Shown: positions 1 through 9,061, numbered from the stretch's first letter. The stretch: 29,766 bases of DNA from a virus (IMGVR_UViG_3300025154_000316:1-29766), one strand, 5' to 3'. Numbers and translations are program-made. Notes: generated by a model not told the origin, from the sequence alone.

Positions 1-3000
1 GTTTTCCGATCAGATCATCTGCCATTTCACTAAAGAAGTTTGTTGTAGTAACTCCGTTATACTTAGCCATATTGTAAATCGATTCGAGTGTAAAGTTCCC
101 GATCTTCTTCTCGCCATACTTCTTAATAATTTCTTTATTGCCTTTATCTAATGCGTTCATATAAATCTGTACATCTAACGCCCTAAAATATCTATCGGGA
201 TTTGTTAATCCGGCAGTCATGTTTACAAATGTGTTGCTTATTGCATTTCTGACATGAAAGGCAGGAAACCATACAGTTTGCGATTTTTTAATTAAGTTGT
301 GGACTTTATCATAAAGTTTTACAAAGTCATTCATTGTTTCATCGTTGAAGAAAGCTCCTTGAATTTTAGTAATTACTTTGTAAGTTTCTTCATCGAACCA
401 AGCATCTTTGAATATCGGTAGATCTATTTTCTTGTATCCTAATTTATCTAGTCTGGATTTTAGTGCTTCTCCAACTTCCCCTGTTGCCTTGAAATGGTCT
501 ATCTGTTTTTCTAATCCTTTCAATTTATCCGGTAGTGCATCGACTATCTCTGCTGTAGCGTAATAAAGTTTATTACCTGCCGCATCTTTTACTTTCCCAT
601 TGACTATATCCTGTCCAAAACCCTCGAAAGATACTGCTGTTTGATGTAGAATATCATCCTTAGCCTCTTGCTCTATTATTGCTGCTAATTGCTTTTTGCC
701 TTTTTCCTTTGTTATTGTGGTAACTCCCCCTGCTCTTTCCAAATCAATTAAATTATCATAAAATCTGTGTTTCTGCTGTATTACCGATTTTGGATCGAGC
801 ATACTTTTCATACTAGATTTAGGTACGCCCATCTCCTTACCAACTTTGTCTATAATTTTGCCCGATGGTGTTTGTAATAATTCTCTCCCTATATAAGATG
901 CTTTCGCCTTCCCTTTGATATATCCATGCTCAACATCCCATTCAGTCCTCACATTACGATATTCTATATCCTTCTCGAACCAATCTCTTAATTCTGGATC
1001 AACCATCCTTCTTGTATCGGTTATTTTCTTTTCGATCAACTCCTCTGATTTTTTAGCAAACTTCTCTGCTTGTTTTCCAGCCTTAATGATCTGTGCCTCG
1101 ACCTGTTTAAATTTACTTGGGGTAATTCCCATCTCCTTTATCAGCTTATCCTGTGGTGTCATTCCAGCTTTGTACATCTGCACCTCTGCCGTTGTGACTT
1201 CCTTTCCCATCTCATGTGATTTAGCTAGTTTCTCTTTATATTCACCCTCAAGTTCCCTTAACGCCTTTTCATATTTCTGGTGTTTTCCGTATGTCTTTTC
1301 GATCTGATCCGCATATTTTAACTCTATTGGATCTGTACCCTCTCTGAACCTATCCACTAAACTTAACTGATCTTCGCCCATACTAGTTGCCAATTTTTCA
1401 TTAGAATCGAATTGATCTAGCATTTTGGCTATTTGCGGATTACTTTTTAACGCTTCTATTTGGCTATTGACCGCCATAACTTCCTTTGCCTTGTCTGCTC
1501 TAGCCCAACTCATTTGTTTGGTTAAGTATTTAGTTTCCTTATATGGTATATCCTCTGGAACAAAGTTCAGTTTATTCTTAACAAACTTTTCCATAGATTT
1601 AGCATCCGTTATTCCGTAACTATTTAGCACCTCGACTTGTTTACTGCTAATCACTGGCTCGAATACTTTTTTCTTCACGCCTTGTTTATTGATTATTGTT
1701 TTTGATTTTCCTATCTTGGATAATGGCGATTTCTGCACTTGTTCCACCATCTGATTCTTTTGTGCTTCGTTTAATAGTTTCTGTTCTTCGGGCATTCCTT
1801 CTTCAATGTTTTTTAATATCTGTCTCGTGTCATCTGGTAACCCTACATCAACTTTTCCAGATATAATCTCGTCTATCTCTTTAGCAAAGCGTTGTTTATA
1901 TTCTTCTGGGGCTGTCGGCAATAACTCCTTTAATTTTTTTGCATCCTTATTGTATAACGCTAAATCGAAGTCATCCCTTGTTCCTGCTTTCCATCCTTCA
2001 CTTTTCTCAATAAATTGCTCTGATGATTTAGTCCCTATTGGTAAACCTTTAGCTATTTGTTTTTCAACTTCTGGAATATCCTCCATTAATCTATTTATAG
2101 ATTCTTGAATTTCCTTTGGCAATAACTTGATCTTCGATTCCGGTAATTGCTCAAGTAAATGTGGCAAAGTCGCTATATCCTTTTCCTCGATGATTTTAAC
2201 GACATTTTCAAATACTCCTCTGTAATGTTTCATCCTAGTATCGGTAACTCCCTTTAGATAATCCCCGACCTGATCCGCCCTTTCTAGCAACTGACCATAT
2301 CTACCCATGTTTCCATCGGCTAGTGCATACTTACGATCAAATAGTTTTCTTATTCCGCCTACAGTTTTGCCTAGTGTTTCACTTATGCCTGTTCCGGCTT
2401 TCTCAACTGCACCACCTATGCCGAATGGTAATTGCTTTGCTCCTTTATAGGCTGATGTAAGTGGATCAATATATGCCTTTGCTATTCCCTCTGTCTTTGG
2501 AGTTAGATCAAATATCTTTTTACCCATAAACTTGAAGCCTCCTTTGTCTAGTACGCCCTCTTTCAATACTTGCTGTACTAATTTGTTTGATTCTTCAAGC
2601 CCCAATGACTTTAAAACGCTTGCTCCTTTGTCTGCAAAATCAATCATCTTTTTTGATGTTAGCTCTCGAATTAGCCCTCCATTACCTCCAATTTTAAACA
2701 CTCCCTCAAGCCCATTCTCTGCTGCAATCTTTGCTATGTCATCTACGGATTTTTCAGCAAACTCCTTTACTAAATTGCTTTCAACTTTCGCTGCCAATTT
2801 AGTACCAGACTTTGTTAAAACTTTTGCCCCTCCCTTAGTTAAGATCTTTGCTCCTGCTCCTGTGCCTATTGTTACATACGTTGTCGGATCTAGTAACACG
2901 TCACCGATAAAACCTCCTACCCCTCTTACAAACTCATTCTCTACACCCATATCTTTTAAAATCTCGTTTGCTCCCTCTTTATCGTACTGATCTCGGAAGT

Positions 3001-3277
3001 CCTCGCCTGTTATTGCTCCGCCTATTGCCTTAGGAATATCCATTAGAAAATCACCTATCCCAGCAAGTATTCCTTCCTTCTGACCTTTGCGTATATCATC
3101 AGTGATCCTGAACATATCCAGTGGGGCTATAATTCTTTCCAGTAGGTTTAACTGTGGTTTCTGATCTTGAAGTCCTAGTTGCTCTATTAACATTTTTCTA
3201 GTAGCCGGATCTTCCAGATTCAGATTGTTGGATACACCTGTAGCTATCTTTTTTGTAGCAAAATCTGCAAATGACAT
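1..3277 (-). CDS. Giant internal virion / ejection-type protein, C-terminus cut by the window edge
   Basis: The reading frame opens with ATG at 3277 (MSFADFATKK) and stays open for 1092 codons to base 1, so the C-terminus is missing. It begins 7 bases after the preceding gene. The product is Lys/Glu-rich and mostly helical, with long charged stretches. A Gly-rich, weakly hydrophobic segment near residues 75-130 (GAITGEDF, GGFIGDVLLDPTTYVTIGTGAGAKI) could be membrane-active. Near residue 1000 it carries PAFHVRNAISNTFVNMTAG, which resembles an F/H-x-R-N motif I associate with very large phage polyvalent or internal proteins; that match is from memory. Position and size after the tail genes and two smaller proteins fit the largest of three podoviral ejection proteins (T7 gp14-gp15-gp16-like order). 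Function is inferred from context; enzymatic domains beyond the edge cannot be excluded. Confidence 0.8.
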   Translation of the reverse strand, partial: MSFADFATKKIATGVSNNLNLEDPATRKMLIEQLGLQDQKPQLNLLERIIAPLDMFRITDDIRKGQKEGILAGIGDFLMDIPKAIGGAITGEDFRDQYDKEGANEILKDMGVENEFVRGVGGFIGDVLLDPTTYVTIGTGAGAKILTKGGAKVLTKSGTKLAAKVESNLVKEFAEKSVDDIAKIAAENGLEGVFKIGGNGGLIRELTSKKMIDFADKGASVLKSLGLEESNKLVQQVLKEGVLDKGGFKFMGKKIFDLTPKTEGIAKAYIDPLTSAYKGAKQLPFGIGGAVEKAGTGISETLGKTVGGIRKLFDRKYALADGNMGRYGQLLERADQVGDYLKGVTDTRMKHYRGVFENVVKIIEEKDIATLPHLLEQLPESKIKLLPKEIQESINRLMEDIPEVEKQIAKGLPIGTKSSEQFIEKSEGWKAGTRDDFDLALYNKDAKKLKELLPTAPEEYKQRFAKEIDEIISGKVDVGLPDDTRQILKNIEEGMPEEQKLLNEAQKNQMVEQVQKSPLSKIGKSKTIINKQGVKKKVFEPVISSKQVEVLNSYGITDAKSMEKFVKNKLNFVPEDIPYKETKYLTKQMSWARADKAKEVMAVNSQIEALKSNPQIAKMLDQFDSNEKLATSMGEDQLSLVDRFREGTDPIELKYADQIEKTYGKHQKYEKALRELEGEYKEKLAKSHEMGKEVTTAEVQMYKAGMTPQDKLIKEMGITPSKFKQVEAQIIKAGKQAEKFAKKSEELIEKKITDTRRMVDPELRDWFEKDIEYRNVRTEWDVEHGYIKGKAKASYIGRELLQTPSGKIIDKVGKEMGVPKSSMKSMLDPKSVIQQKHRFYDNLIDLERAGGVTTITKEKGKKQLAAIIEQEAKDDILHQTAVSFEGFGQDIVNGKVKDAAGNKLYYATAEIVDALPDKLKGLEKQIDHFKATGEVGEALKSRLDKLGYKKIDLPIFKDAWFDEETYKVITKIQGAFFNDETMNDFVKLYDKVHNLIKKSQTVWFPAFHVRNAISNTFVNMTAGLTNPDRYFRALDVQIYMNALDKGNKEIIKKYGEKKIGNFTLESIYNMAKYNGVTTTNFFSEMADDLIGK

Positions 3278-3284
3278 AATATTT

Positions 3285-3896
3285 TTATTGTAATCCGAAT
3301 AATTTCCTTATTTGTGATACTGGATCTTGACCGCTTTTTTGAAAATTCTTCATCTGTTCCTGATCTATTCCGAATAAACCGCCTACTGCTTGTGGAAGAT
3401 CTCCTGTGTAAATACCTCTTTTTCCAGTTACAAGATCTTGCCCCATGCTTGTAATAGGATTTAAGTCTAGTATATTAAAGTCCCTTCTATAACTAGATGT
3501 ATCTTCTTTCACGTCAATTCCTGTTCCGTCTGCATTCATTGCCGTTTTGTACCCCATCTTTGTTGCGTATTCTTTTTCCTGATTATATGATTCTAGGTCT
3601 GCTGGATCTCCTGTTTCCATATACTTAGCATATGCTTTTTCTAGCCTACCCTTAATAGTAGTCTGCTTCATATTGTTATCACCAAGCCCTGATATGCTTT
3701 TATAGATTCCCTGAAGATCTGGTTTATCCTGTTTATTCATCAAGGATTCCATTGCAAGCTGCATATACATACTACCGGCTTGTTCGTTCTGTGGATTCTT
3801 TTGAACAACATTAGTTAATGCCTGCATAAGTTTACTCCTCATATCATCTGACATTCCCGTTCCGGTAGATGCTGTTGTGTTTGTATCTGTCGCCAT
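3285..3896 (-). CDS. Putative internal virion protein (203 aa)
   Basis: The ATG at 3896 is preceded only by A/T sequence (TTATTAATTAATT), with no Shine-Dalgarno. The protein (MATDTNTTASTG...) is hydrophilic and has helices rich in Gln, Met and Lys (residues 18-60), then a tract ending in GGLFGIDQEQMKNF. It has no signal peptide or membrane segment. It lies between a 247-aa helical protein and the giant open-ended protein, 16 and 7 bases apart, so the three probably form one unit. By podoviral gene order it would be one of three proteins held inside the head and ejected with DNA. No family was recognised from sequence alone; the role is inferred from position. Confidence 0.75.
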   Translation of the reverse strand: MATDTNTTASTGTGMSDDMRSKLMQALTNVVQKNPQNEQAGSMYMQLAMESLMNKQDKPDLQGIYKSISGLGDNNMKQTTIKGRLEKAYAKYMETGDPADLESYNQEKEYATKMGYKTAMNADGTGIDVKEDTSSYRRDFNILDLNPITSMGQDLVTGKRGIYTGDLPQAVGGLFGIDQEQMKNFQKSGQDPVSQIRKLFGLQ

Positions 3897-3912
3897 AATT
3901 AATTAATAAAAA

Positions 3913-4656
3913 TTATTTAGCATATTTCTGTGCTGTTTTAATCATGTTATTAAAGTTATTTAATAACGAATTGGTAGTATTTGTTATACCTGATCTTAGG
4001 TTAGGGGCTACAAAATCTACAGCTGAATTGCCTAATGATTGTAACCAACTACCACCTTGTTTTTTAGCAGTAGTAGTCGTACTATTTCGGCTTGTTCTTC
4101 CTTCATTAGATCTACTGGCTGCTGGGTTAAGGATCTTGTTGATCTCGTTTATCATATCCAAATAGTTAGTTTGCGATGCCCTATTTAGTGCGTTCTGCCC
4201 TGATTCGTAAGCCCTCTGTGCATTGGCACTATCCATATTCCAGATGTTACTTCGTTGTTGATACAGTTCGTTTAATCCTTGTTCTCTGGTAGTATCTTCA
4301 AGTCCTAACCTTCTGTCAATCTCATCTATAATATCCCCGTATCCCTGTTGTCCTACTGCTAGATTCCCTGATGTTCTCTGTAGCTGTTGGGTTATTGGCT
4401 CTCTTTCATAAGCAAGTAGTCTGTTCTGTTGCCCCTGATTCATTAATCTGCCGGCTGTTCTTCGCCTTACATCAGTTGGAAGGCTTGTTAAAAGATTCTC
4501 TGTATCCAGAATATTTTGTCTTGCACTCTGGATTGATTTACTCATATCACCAGCCCCAAGTTCTGTATGAAGCTGATTATATCTATCAAGACGATCCTTG
4601 CCCTGATTGGCTATTGTGCTTTGGATCTGTTGTGTTAATTGATCTGCTGTTGCCAT
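3913..4656 (-). CDS. Putative internal virion protein, Gln-rich coiled coil (247 aa)
   Basis: The start is ATG at 4656, two bases after the stop of the preceding gene, with no visible Shine-Dalgarno. Residues 1-170 are dominated by Gln, Asn, Arg and Leu in helical heptad-like patterns (QLTQQIQSTIANQGKDRLDR, RLMNQGQQNRLLAYE), as expected of a long coiled coil. A low-complexity Ser/Thr/Asn linker follows near residues 180-200, then a short amphipathic C-terminal part ending in NNMIKTAQKYAK. It is the first of three genes that close the structural module and is a plausible small ejection protein (T7 gp14 or P22 gp7-like position). No catalytic motif is visible. A TTGTCG/TATAAT promoter inside the preceding gene could drive this block separately. 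Confidence 0.75.
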   Translation of the reverse strand: MATADQLTQQIQSTIANQGKDRLDRYNQLHTELGAGDMSKSIQSARQNILDTENLLTSLPTDVRRRTAGRLMNQGQQNRLLAYEREPITQQLQRTSGNLAVGQQGYGDIIDEIDRRLGLEDTTREQGLNELYQQRSNIWNMDSANAQRAYESGQNALNRASQTNYLDMINEINKILNPAASRSNEGRTSRNSTTTTAKKQGGSWLQSLGNSAVDFVAPNLRSGITNTTNSLLNNFNNMIKTAQKYAK

Positions 4657-4658
4657 AG

Positions 4659-5120
4659 TTATAAAATATCAAAAATATAAACTCTTAGATCTATTGTGTC
4701 TCCACTGCAAGCTGTCCAGTCTGCTGCTGTCCCACCTATTGTTATGTTGGTTGCATCTACTTTTGCATTCTCAACATAAATAGGATTCGTTTCGGCTGCA
4801 CCGATTACATATGGTAATAAACAATAGTCGTCATTTTCTTTAATTGCTACCTGTACTAATGGTATCTTGTTCTTTATCTTATGTGCTATAACAACATCCC
4901 CTGTACCTCCTCCTGATGGCTCGAAAAAATCATTATAAGTAGTCTCTGGTATCGTTAGCGTAACATCTTCGTATCTTACAAGTTTAATAAAATTATACGA
5001 TGTCCTACCCTGCCCGACAATTCGGTCTGATACTGCATTTCCTGACATGGATTTATACATTACAGGATTTGATTCTATAGTCTCATCTTTGATTGTCTTT
5101 GATTCTTCTATATCGTTCAC
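4659..5120 (-). CDS. Tail-associated protein, third of three tandem paralogues (153 aa)
   Basis: The start is GTG at 5120, overlapping the TGA of the previous gene as GTGA, which implies translational coupling. The N-terminus ESKTIKDET...PVMYKSMSGN closely parallels that of the protein encoded at 5565-5945 (KSKTIEDES...PKMYESISGN) and more loosely that at 5117-5572. The C-terminus ends in a strand-like segment (LRVYIFDIL) also echoed in the two neighbours. The middle is beta-rich, with a Gly loop (SGGGTG). This suggests a duplicated structural protein, for example a tail or fibre-attachment component, since it follows the large tail protein. The family is not one I can name. A predicted promoter lies inside this gene around 4992-5020. 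Confidence 0.75.
   Translation of the reverse strand: MNDIEESKTIKDETIESNPVMYKSMSGNAVSDRIVGQGRTSYNFIKLVRYEDVTLTIPETTYNDFFEPSGGGTGDVVIAHKIKNKIPLVQVAIKENDDYCLLPYVIGAAETNPIYVENAKVDATNITIGGTAADWTACSGDTIDLRVYIFDIL
4992..5020 (-). promoter_or_regulatory. Promoter, TTGTCG-N17-TATAAT
   Basis: Read on the minus strand, TTGTCG (5020-5015) is followed by GG, a 17-bp spacer in total, and a perfect TATAAT (4997-4992). It lies inside the third tandem-paralogue gene, and transcription would start near 4985. It points at the 247-aa, 203-aa and giant proteins. The same -35 octamer TTGTCGGG and exact spacing recur at three other sites in this window. Confidence 0.65.
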
Positions 5121-5572
5121 AATGTTAGATCAATAAAGTATAGTTCCATCTCTACCACTGGAAAACTGGATGGCATTGATGGATAAGTAAATAAATAAAA
5201 CTCTATATTCATTTCGGTTATCTTTGTAACTAAACATCCGTATCTTAAACCTACTAGCATATTCAATGTGTATAAGTTTTGAATGTTTGTCCATGTTGTT
5301 GATCCCTTCTCTCTGTATCTTCCCATCACATAACATCTCTTTTTCAGTCCATGCTGTATTACATAAGGTAGCCAGTAAGGGCTTGCAACTGGATAATAAT
5401 CTGCACTTGTCTGTATCTCGAATTGCATCTTCTTGATAATCGGTAGCATTGTATAGTCCACTTGCGATCCCTCAAGTTTACTTGTTTGTGGAAGTCCGGA
5501 AGGCTCATCATTATACTTGGGAGCATCCGTTAAAACTTCTGTATCTTTAATTGTTTTGTTCTGTTCAGTCAT
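5117..5572 (-). CDS. Tail-associated protein, second of three tandem paralogues (151 aa)
   Basis: The ATG at 5572 overlaps the stop of the previous gene by 8 bases, and its own TGA overlaps the GTG of the next gene. The N-terminus QNKTIKDTEV carries the KTIxD signature shared with the two flanking proteins, followed by a weaker copy of the P-x-Y/M-x-S-G segment (KYNDEPSG). The rest is beta-rich and aromatic (SPYWLPYVIQHG, MELYFIDLTL) and is the most diverged of the three. Also shared is a hydrophobic P-[YF]-V-I element (LPYVIQ here, MTPFVIG and LPYVIG in the neighbours). A small structural protein of the tail or a receptor-binding attachment is the likely role, inferred from position directly after the large tail protein. 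Confidence 0.75.
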   Translation of the reverse strand: MTEQNKTIKDTEVLTDAPKYNDEPSGLPQTSKLEGSQVDYTMLPIIKKMQFEIQTSADYYPVASPYWLPYVIQHGLKKRCYVMGRYREKGSTTWTNIQNLYTLNMLVGLRYGCLVTKITEMNIEFYLFTYPSMPSSFPVVEMELYFIDLTL

Positions 5573-5945
5573 CTACACCAAGATCATAAACTATTACTTT
5601 ATATTTTGTCGGCATAACTTTTAGTCCATATTTATCCATCTGTATTCGTGTCTGTACTATATAATCTGGGGCTACAGCAGCCAATGTACTTGGATCAATA
5701 TATGGGAATATTGCTAAATTCCCATCACTTAATTCGTGTACACCAATAACGAATGGTGTCATCTGATAATGATTCTTAAATGCTTTCGGCATCTTATATG
5801 TAAGCACCTCTGCAATCTTTGGCGTATCAGATTTTGTATTCACGTTCTGGAATCTTGATGCCTTTGGATTACCACTGATTGATTCGTACATCTTCGGATC
5901 TACTGGCAATGATTCGTCTTCAATTGTTTTACTTTTTTCTATCAT
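5565..5945 (-). CDS. Tail-associated protein, first of three tandem paralogues (126 aa)
   Basis: The ATG at 5945 overlaps the TGA of the 744-aa tail gene as ATGA. The N-terminus EKSKTIEDES followed by PKMYESISGNPKASRF defines the shared signature of this gene trio. Downstream are the MTPFVIGVHEL segment and a terminal strand (YKVIVYDLG) that match conserved positions of the third paralogue. It is the shortest copy. Overlapping starts and stops make all three genes and the large tail gene one translational unit. The conserved N-terminus may be a docking segment onto a common partner, with the variable middle giving different surfaces. That is inference; no named family was recognised. Confidence 0.75.
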   Translation of the reverse strand: MIEKSKTIEDESLPVDPKMYESISGNPKASRFQNVNTKSDTPKIAEVLTYKMPKAFKNHYQMTPFVIGVHELSDGNLAIFPYIDPSTLAAVAPDYIVQTRIQMDKYGLKVMPTKYKVIVYDLGVDD

Positions 5946-8176
5946 GTGTGTACTGCAACTGCACCAAGCTGATTGCCAGTGTTATATTCAAAGTCCATCT
6001 CTAAAACTGATAGACTAGGTAAAGCCACTGGGCTTGTTGTGCTAGCTAATGTAATTTTAAACTCTACCTCGAAAAATCTTTTCTCGAATGGGAATGATTC
6101 ATAAACTAAGTTCGCTGTTGATATTGTCCCAAGTGTAGTAAAACTACCGTCATTATCGAGCCTGTATGCCACTGTGATCGTCTGACCTGTTACTAACTTA
6201 GTAAACCTCAAGCTGACTGTCTTTCCTACCTTTTCGTTGTTTGGTTTCTTTCCATCAAAACGTAAATCCTCTACATAAGCACTTGCTTGATCGTTTGATG
6301 TATCAATTATATCTACTCCATACGCTGCCGTTGGTGTTGAATCGTACCATCCTACAAAGAATTTATCCGTAGCAGTTCCGAGTATCGCACCAATTTTTAC
6401 TGTACTTCCATATCTTCCTGTACTTATTGGGTAATCCTTTGATAGTGCATTCGGGAAATCTTTATCCTTTTTACCATAACTATAAACTAATCTGGATGCT
6501 GTTGTGCTTGATCCATCTGAAATACCGAATCTTAATATCCCATTCCAAGTACATATTGCCTGTGGGTACACTTCTATTGTCTTATTCTCCCCCACTCCTT
6601 TTACCTTACGAAGTTTCTTTAAATATCCGTTATATGCCGATATACTCCCATCCGTTCCATGTACCGCATACAGTAGGTTATCTCCACCATTCCAGATCGC
6701 ATTGCCTTGTCCATCTAGTTGAACGAATCCTGTAAATGTAGTTGATACTCCATCCCAGAAGTAAACTCTGCTTGTTCCATAATCGTTTATTGATGTTCCT
6801 CTCCATGTTAGGATTGCTAGGTTATCTCCGATTGTAGCCAAAGCTCTTACCTTTTCTCCTATTGGAAATGTTAATCTCTCCGGATTGTATATCTCTGAAT
6901 CTTCTATTACTGCTAAGAATCTTCCGTTACCAATACAACAATAGTTTGCATACTCTTGCATTGGATGAAAACTAGTGTCTGATAAAAGAACTGGAAAGTG
7001 TGTCATATATCCAATCGTTGAAATTGTCGCTGCTGTACTTGATGTTATTGATCCATCTGCTACTGTAGATGTTGGATGTATATGATAAGTATCTCCATCT
7101 ACTAATGTTAATGGGGTAGTAAATGCGAATCTCTGGAATCCCCTATAAGCCATACTGGCTGTAGCAACTGTGGATGTACCTATAACATTATGATTTGAAT
7201 CATGAATTGTTACTGTCCAATCCCCTGTGCCTTTAGCGTAAACATATAGGCTTACTGCTGCTAATCCCTTTTTGTCTGGAACGAATGTCTTGTATGCTGT
7301 TTCTGATATTGCTGCTGGTACTGTGTATGAAACTAGAGAATCCTCTGTAGATAATGTTGTAGATTGATCTACATCCAGTGGATTATAATATTGTAATGTT
7401 ACAAAGTCTGCTGTTTCCTCATCTGCATTAGTCCCTGTTCTAAGTGTAGTGTCTGCTACTGTACTTGTTACATGAAAATGATATGTCCCTGTAGCTGTTA
7501 TTGCGTACTGTCTGTCGAAAATAAATACTAATGGAGCTGTGTTCTCGATATCTGCTGTAGCTATTGTCTTTGATGCTATTACTGTATTGGTACTATTGTG
7601 AAGTGTTAAAGTAACATTTCCACTGCCCTTCGCTGTTATAAAAACTATTACTCCGGTTATATTGTCTGCTGCTGCTACGAATGTTTGTCTGTGTGTTGCG
7701 TTTTCATCAATTGCTGCCGGTGTTGTATAAGCCTGTCCACTAGCTGCTAATATCTGATCTTGTTCTTGAGTTAAACTTTTAAAGTAATCATCCTCGAATG
7801 TTATTGCTCCTGATGGTGTTGTACCTTTACCAATGCCTGCATCACTAGCGTACCATAGAAAATCATTAAAGATCTCCATTCCGTTACCATGCGAGCTAGA
7901 TACAGTCTTTTTATCAGCCCATGTTCCGGCTGCGTTTCTTTGATATAAATGTCCAGCATCCCCATAGAAATAATACAGTCCCTGATATTCACGAATCCAT
8001 TTTGGTAGATCTACTACAGTTGTACCACTGTCTTTCTTTAGTGCATGAAGTCCTGTCAGTTTATCTCTATCCGATACGAAGTCTATCCCGATACCATCAG
8101 CATAACCGCCATCGTATCCGGTCTTGCTTCCATCGGATATTCCGCCCATAAATGTTTCTTTTCTGTATATTGCCAT
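5942..8176 (-). CDS. Large tail (nozzle / tubular-B-like) protein with two inserted beta-domains (744 aa)
   Basis: The start is ATG at 8176 (MAIYRKETFMGG), with no Shine-Dalgarno. The N-terminal 120 residues (GLHALKKDSGTTVVDLPKW, YYFYGDAGHLYQ, DFLWYASDAGIG) and residues 405-620 (IGDNLAILTWRG, RVYFWDGVS, NLLYAVHGTDGSIS) have repeated short strands with aromatic and Gly turns, as in beta-propeller tail proteins. Between them are two homologous units, about residues 149-262 and 283-392. Both contain PAAI-x-E, an AKG-x-G stretch, T-[LI]-H-[ND]-S-x-N-x-VI and T-x-ATA, followed by TYH-x-H and TSTVAD. They look like tandem beta-sandwich inserts. Order after an adaptor-like gene fits T7 gp12 or a P22-type needle/nozzle position. 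The role is inferred from context and fold appearance. Confidence 0.8.
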   Translation of the reverse strand: MAIYRKETFMGGISDGSKTGYDGGYADGIGIDFVSDRDKLTGLHALKKDSGTTVVDLPKWIREYQGLYYFYGDAGHLYQRNAAGTWADKKTVSSSHGNGMEIFNDFLWYASDAGIGKGTTPSGAITFEDDYFKSLTQEQDQILAASGQAYTTPAAIDENATHRQTFVAAADNITGVIVFITAKGSGNVTLTLHNSTNTVIASKTIATADIENTAPLVFIFDRQYAITATGTYHFHVTSTVADTTLRTGTNADEETADFVTLQYYNPLDVDQSTTLSTEDSLVSYTVPAAISETAYKTFVPDKKGLAAVSLYVYAKGTGDWTVTIHDSNHNVIGTSTVATASMAYRGFQRFAFTTPLTLVDGDTYHIHPTSTVADGSITSSTAATISTIGYMTHFPVLLSDTSFHPMQEYANYCCIGNGRFLAVIEDSEIYNPERLTFPIGEKVRALATIGDNLAILTWRGTSINDYGTSRVYFWDGVSTTFTGFVQLDGQGNAIWNGGDNLLYAVHGTDGSISAYNGYLKKLRKVKGVGENKTIEVYPQAICTWNGILRFGISDGSSTTASRLVYSYGKKDKDFPNALSKDYPISTGRYGSTVKIGAILGTATDKFFVGWYDSTPTAAYGVDIIDTSNDQASAYVEDLRFDGKKPNNEKVGKTVSLRFTKLVTGQTITVAYRLDNDGSFTTLGTISTANLVYESFPFEKRFFEVEFKITLASTTSPVALPSLSVLEMDFEYNTGNQLGAVAVHT

Positions 8177-8182
8177 AGTTAG

Positions 8183-9061
8183 TTATGTTAAATCAGAAGG
8201 ATAATCATTAACTGATCTGATCTTCTGTCTTTTTCTTTTAATTACATTACTTACTCCTTTGGTTCTTTGCGATAAGATTAACTTGCCTTCAAGTTCTGCA
8301 TCCATATCTTTAAGCATTAAGTACATACTTTGCTGTTCTTTATTAAACGCATAGTATTCTTTTGCTGGTCTTACCCATAATAGATCCTGAAATTCCTCTG
8401 GAATTATTGGATAATCACCAAGCGTATAGGTTAAAGTAGCTGCTGTAGTCCCTTGATATTTTTTTGTAAGCACAAGTGTATCCGCATCCGTTATACTAGC
8501 CACATCATATAAAACACCTTTGATTTTTATCTTGGTATTCTCATTGACTGTAGTCCCCGTAAATGTAGTTCCTGCTCCTTCGATTGTTGTACTAGCGTTA
8601 GTTGCTGTGATAGATCCTGTTGCATAATCCGTATTGCTCATTGCTACCGGTCTTTTTAAATATCTTATGGTGATTGTATTCCCTGCTGTTGCTGGTATTC
8701 CCCATAGATATATTGAGCCTTCTTCCTTGTAGTAGTATTGTGGATAATCTGTGGTGTCTGCCGTGTCTACGTTGTACTGATCCCATATCTCGGTACTCTC
8801 TATCGGCTGTAATGGGTACTTCTGTGAATCCACTGTTACCATTACTGATTCAATCTTCCTACAATTAGCCGGTAGATCATACGCCTGTTGGCTTGCCACT
8901 GTCACTGTAGTATAAGTCTCTTGAAGAAACGTAAAATCAGTAGTAGCACATATAAGATTGACTATCTGATTTGCTCTCTCGGCTATTAAGCTCTGATTTG
9001 CAGTAGTAGTATCTTTTGTTTTTTCCTGATAACGTGTCTTAATTTCTGAATATGAAAGCAT
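8183..9061 (-). CDS. Head-tail adaptor / tail tubular A-like protein (292 aa)
   Basis: The ATG at 9061 starts one base after the previous stop. The N-terminus MLSYSEIKTRYQEKTKD and residues 20-60 are helical (ERANQIVNLICATTDFTFLQ). They are followed by a beta-hairpin region with QAYDLPANCRKI, a motif typical of phage adaptor or tubular-A-like proteins, and GSIYLWGIP and TITIRYLKRP strands. Residues 150-210 form a Thr-rich insertion (TNASTTIEGAGTTFTGTTV). The C-terminal third returns to helix (FQDLLWVRPAKEYYAFNKEQ, SQRTKG). The gene precedes the large tail protein, the usual place for a gp11/gp4-like connector in podoviruses. Family assignment is by motif and order; a plain connector of another family is possible. 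Confidence 0.75.
   Translation of the reverse strand: MLSYSEIKTRYQEKTKDTTTANQSLIAERANQIVNLICATTDFTFLQETYTTVTVASQQAYDLPANCRKIESVMVTVDSQKYPLQPIESTEIWDQYNVDTADTTDYPQYYYKEEGSIYLWGIPATAGNTITIRYLKRPVAMSNTDYATGSITATNASTTIEGAGTTFTGTTVNENTKIKIKGVLYDVASITDADTLVLTKKYQGTTAATLTYTLGDYPIIPEEFQDLLWVRPAKEYYAFNKEQQSMYLMLKDMDAELEGKLILSQRTKGVSNVIKRKRQKIRSVNDYPSDLT

Noticed and set aside
915-2990. Plus-strand open frames opposite the giant gene
   Set aside because: They lie antisense to a continuous 1092-codon frame, have Ser/Leu/Phe-rich shadow composition and no coherent domains.
4293-4319. TTGACA hexamer in the 247-aa gene
   Set aside because: The best -10 at 17 bp is GATACT inside coding sequence with no gene start nearby.
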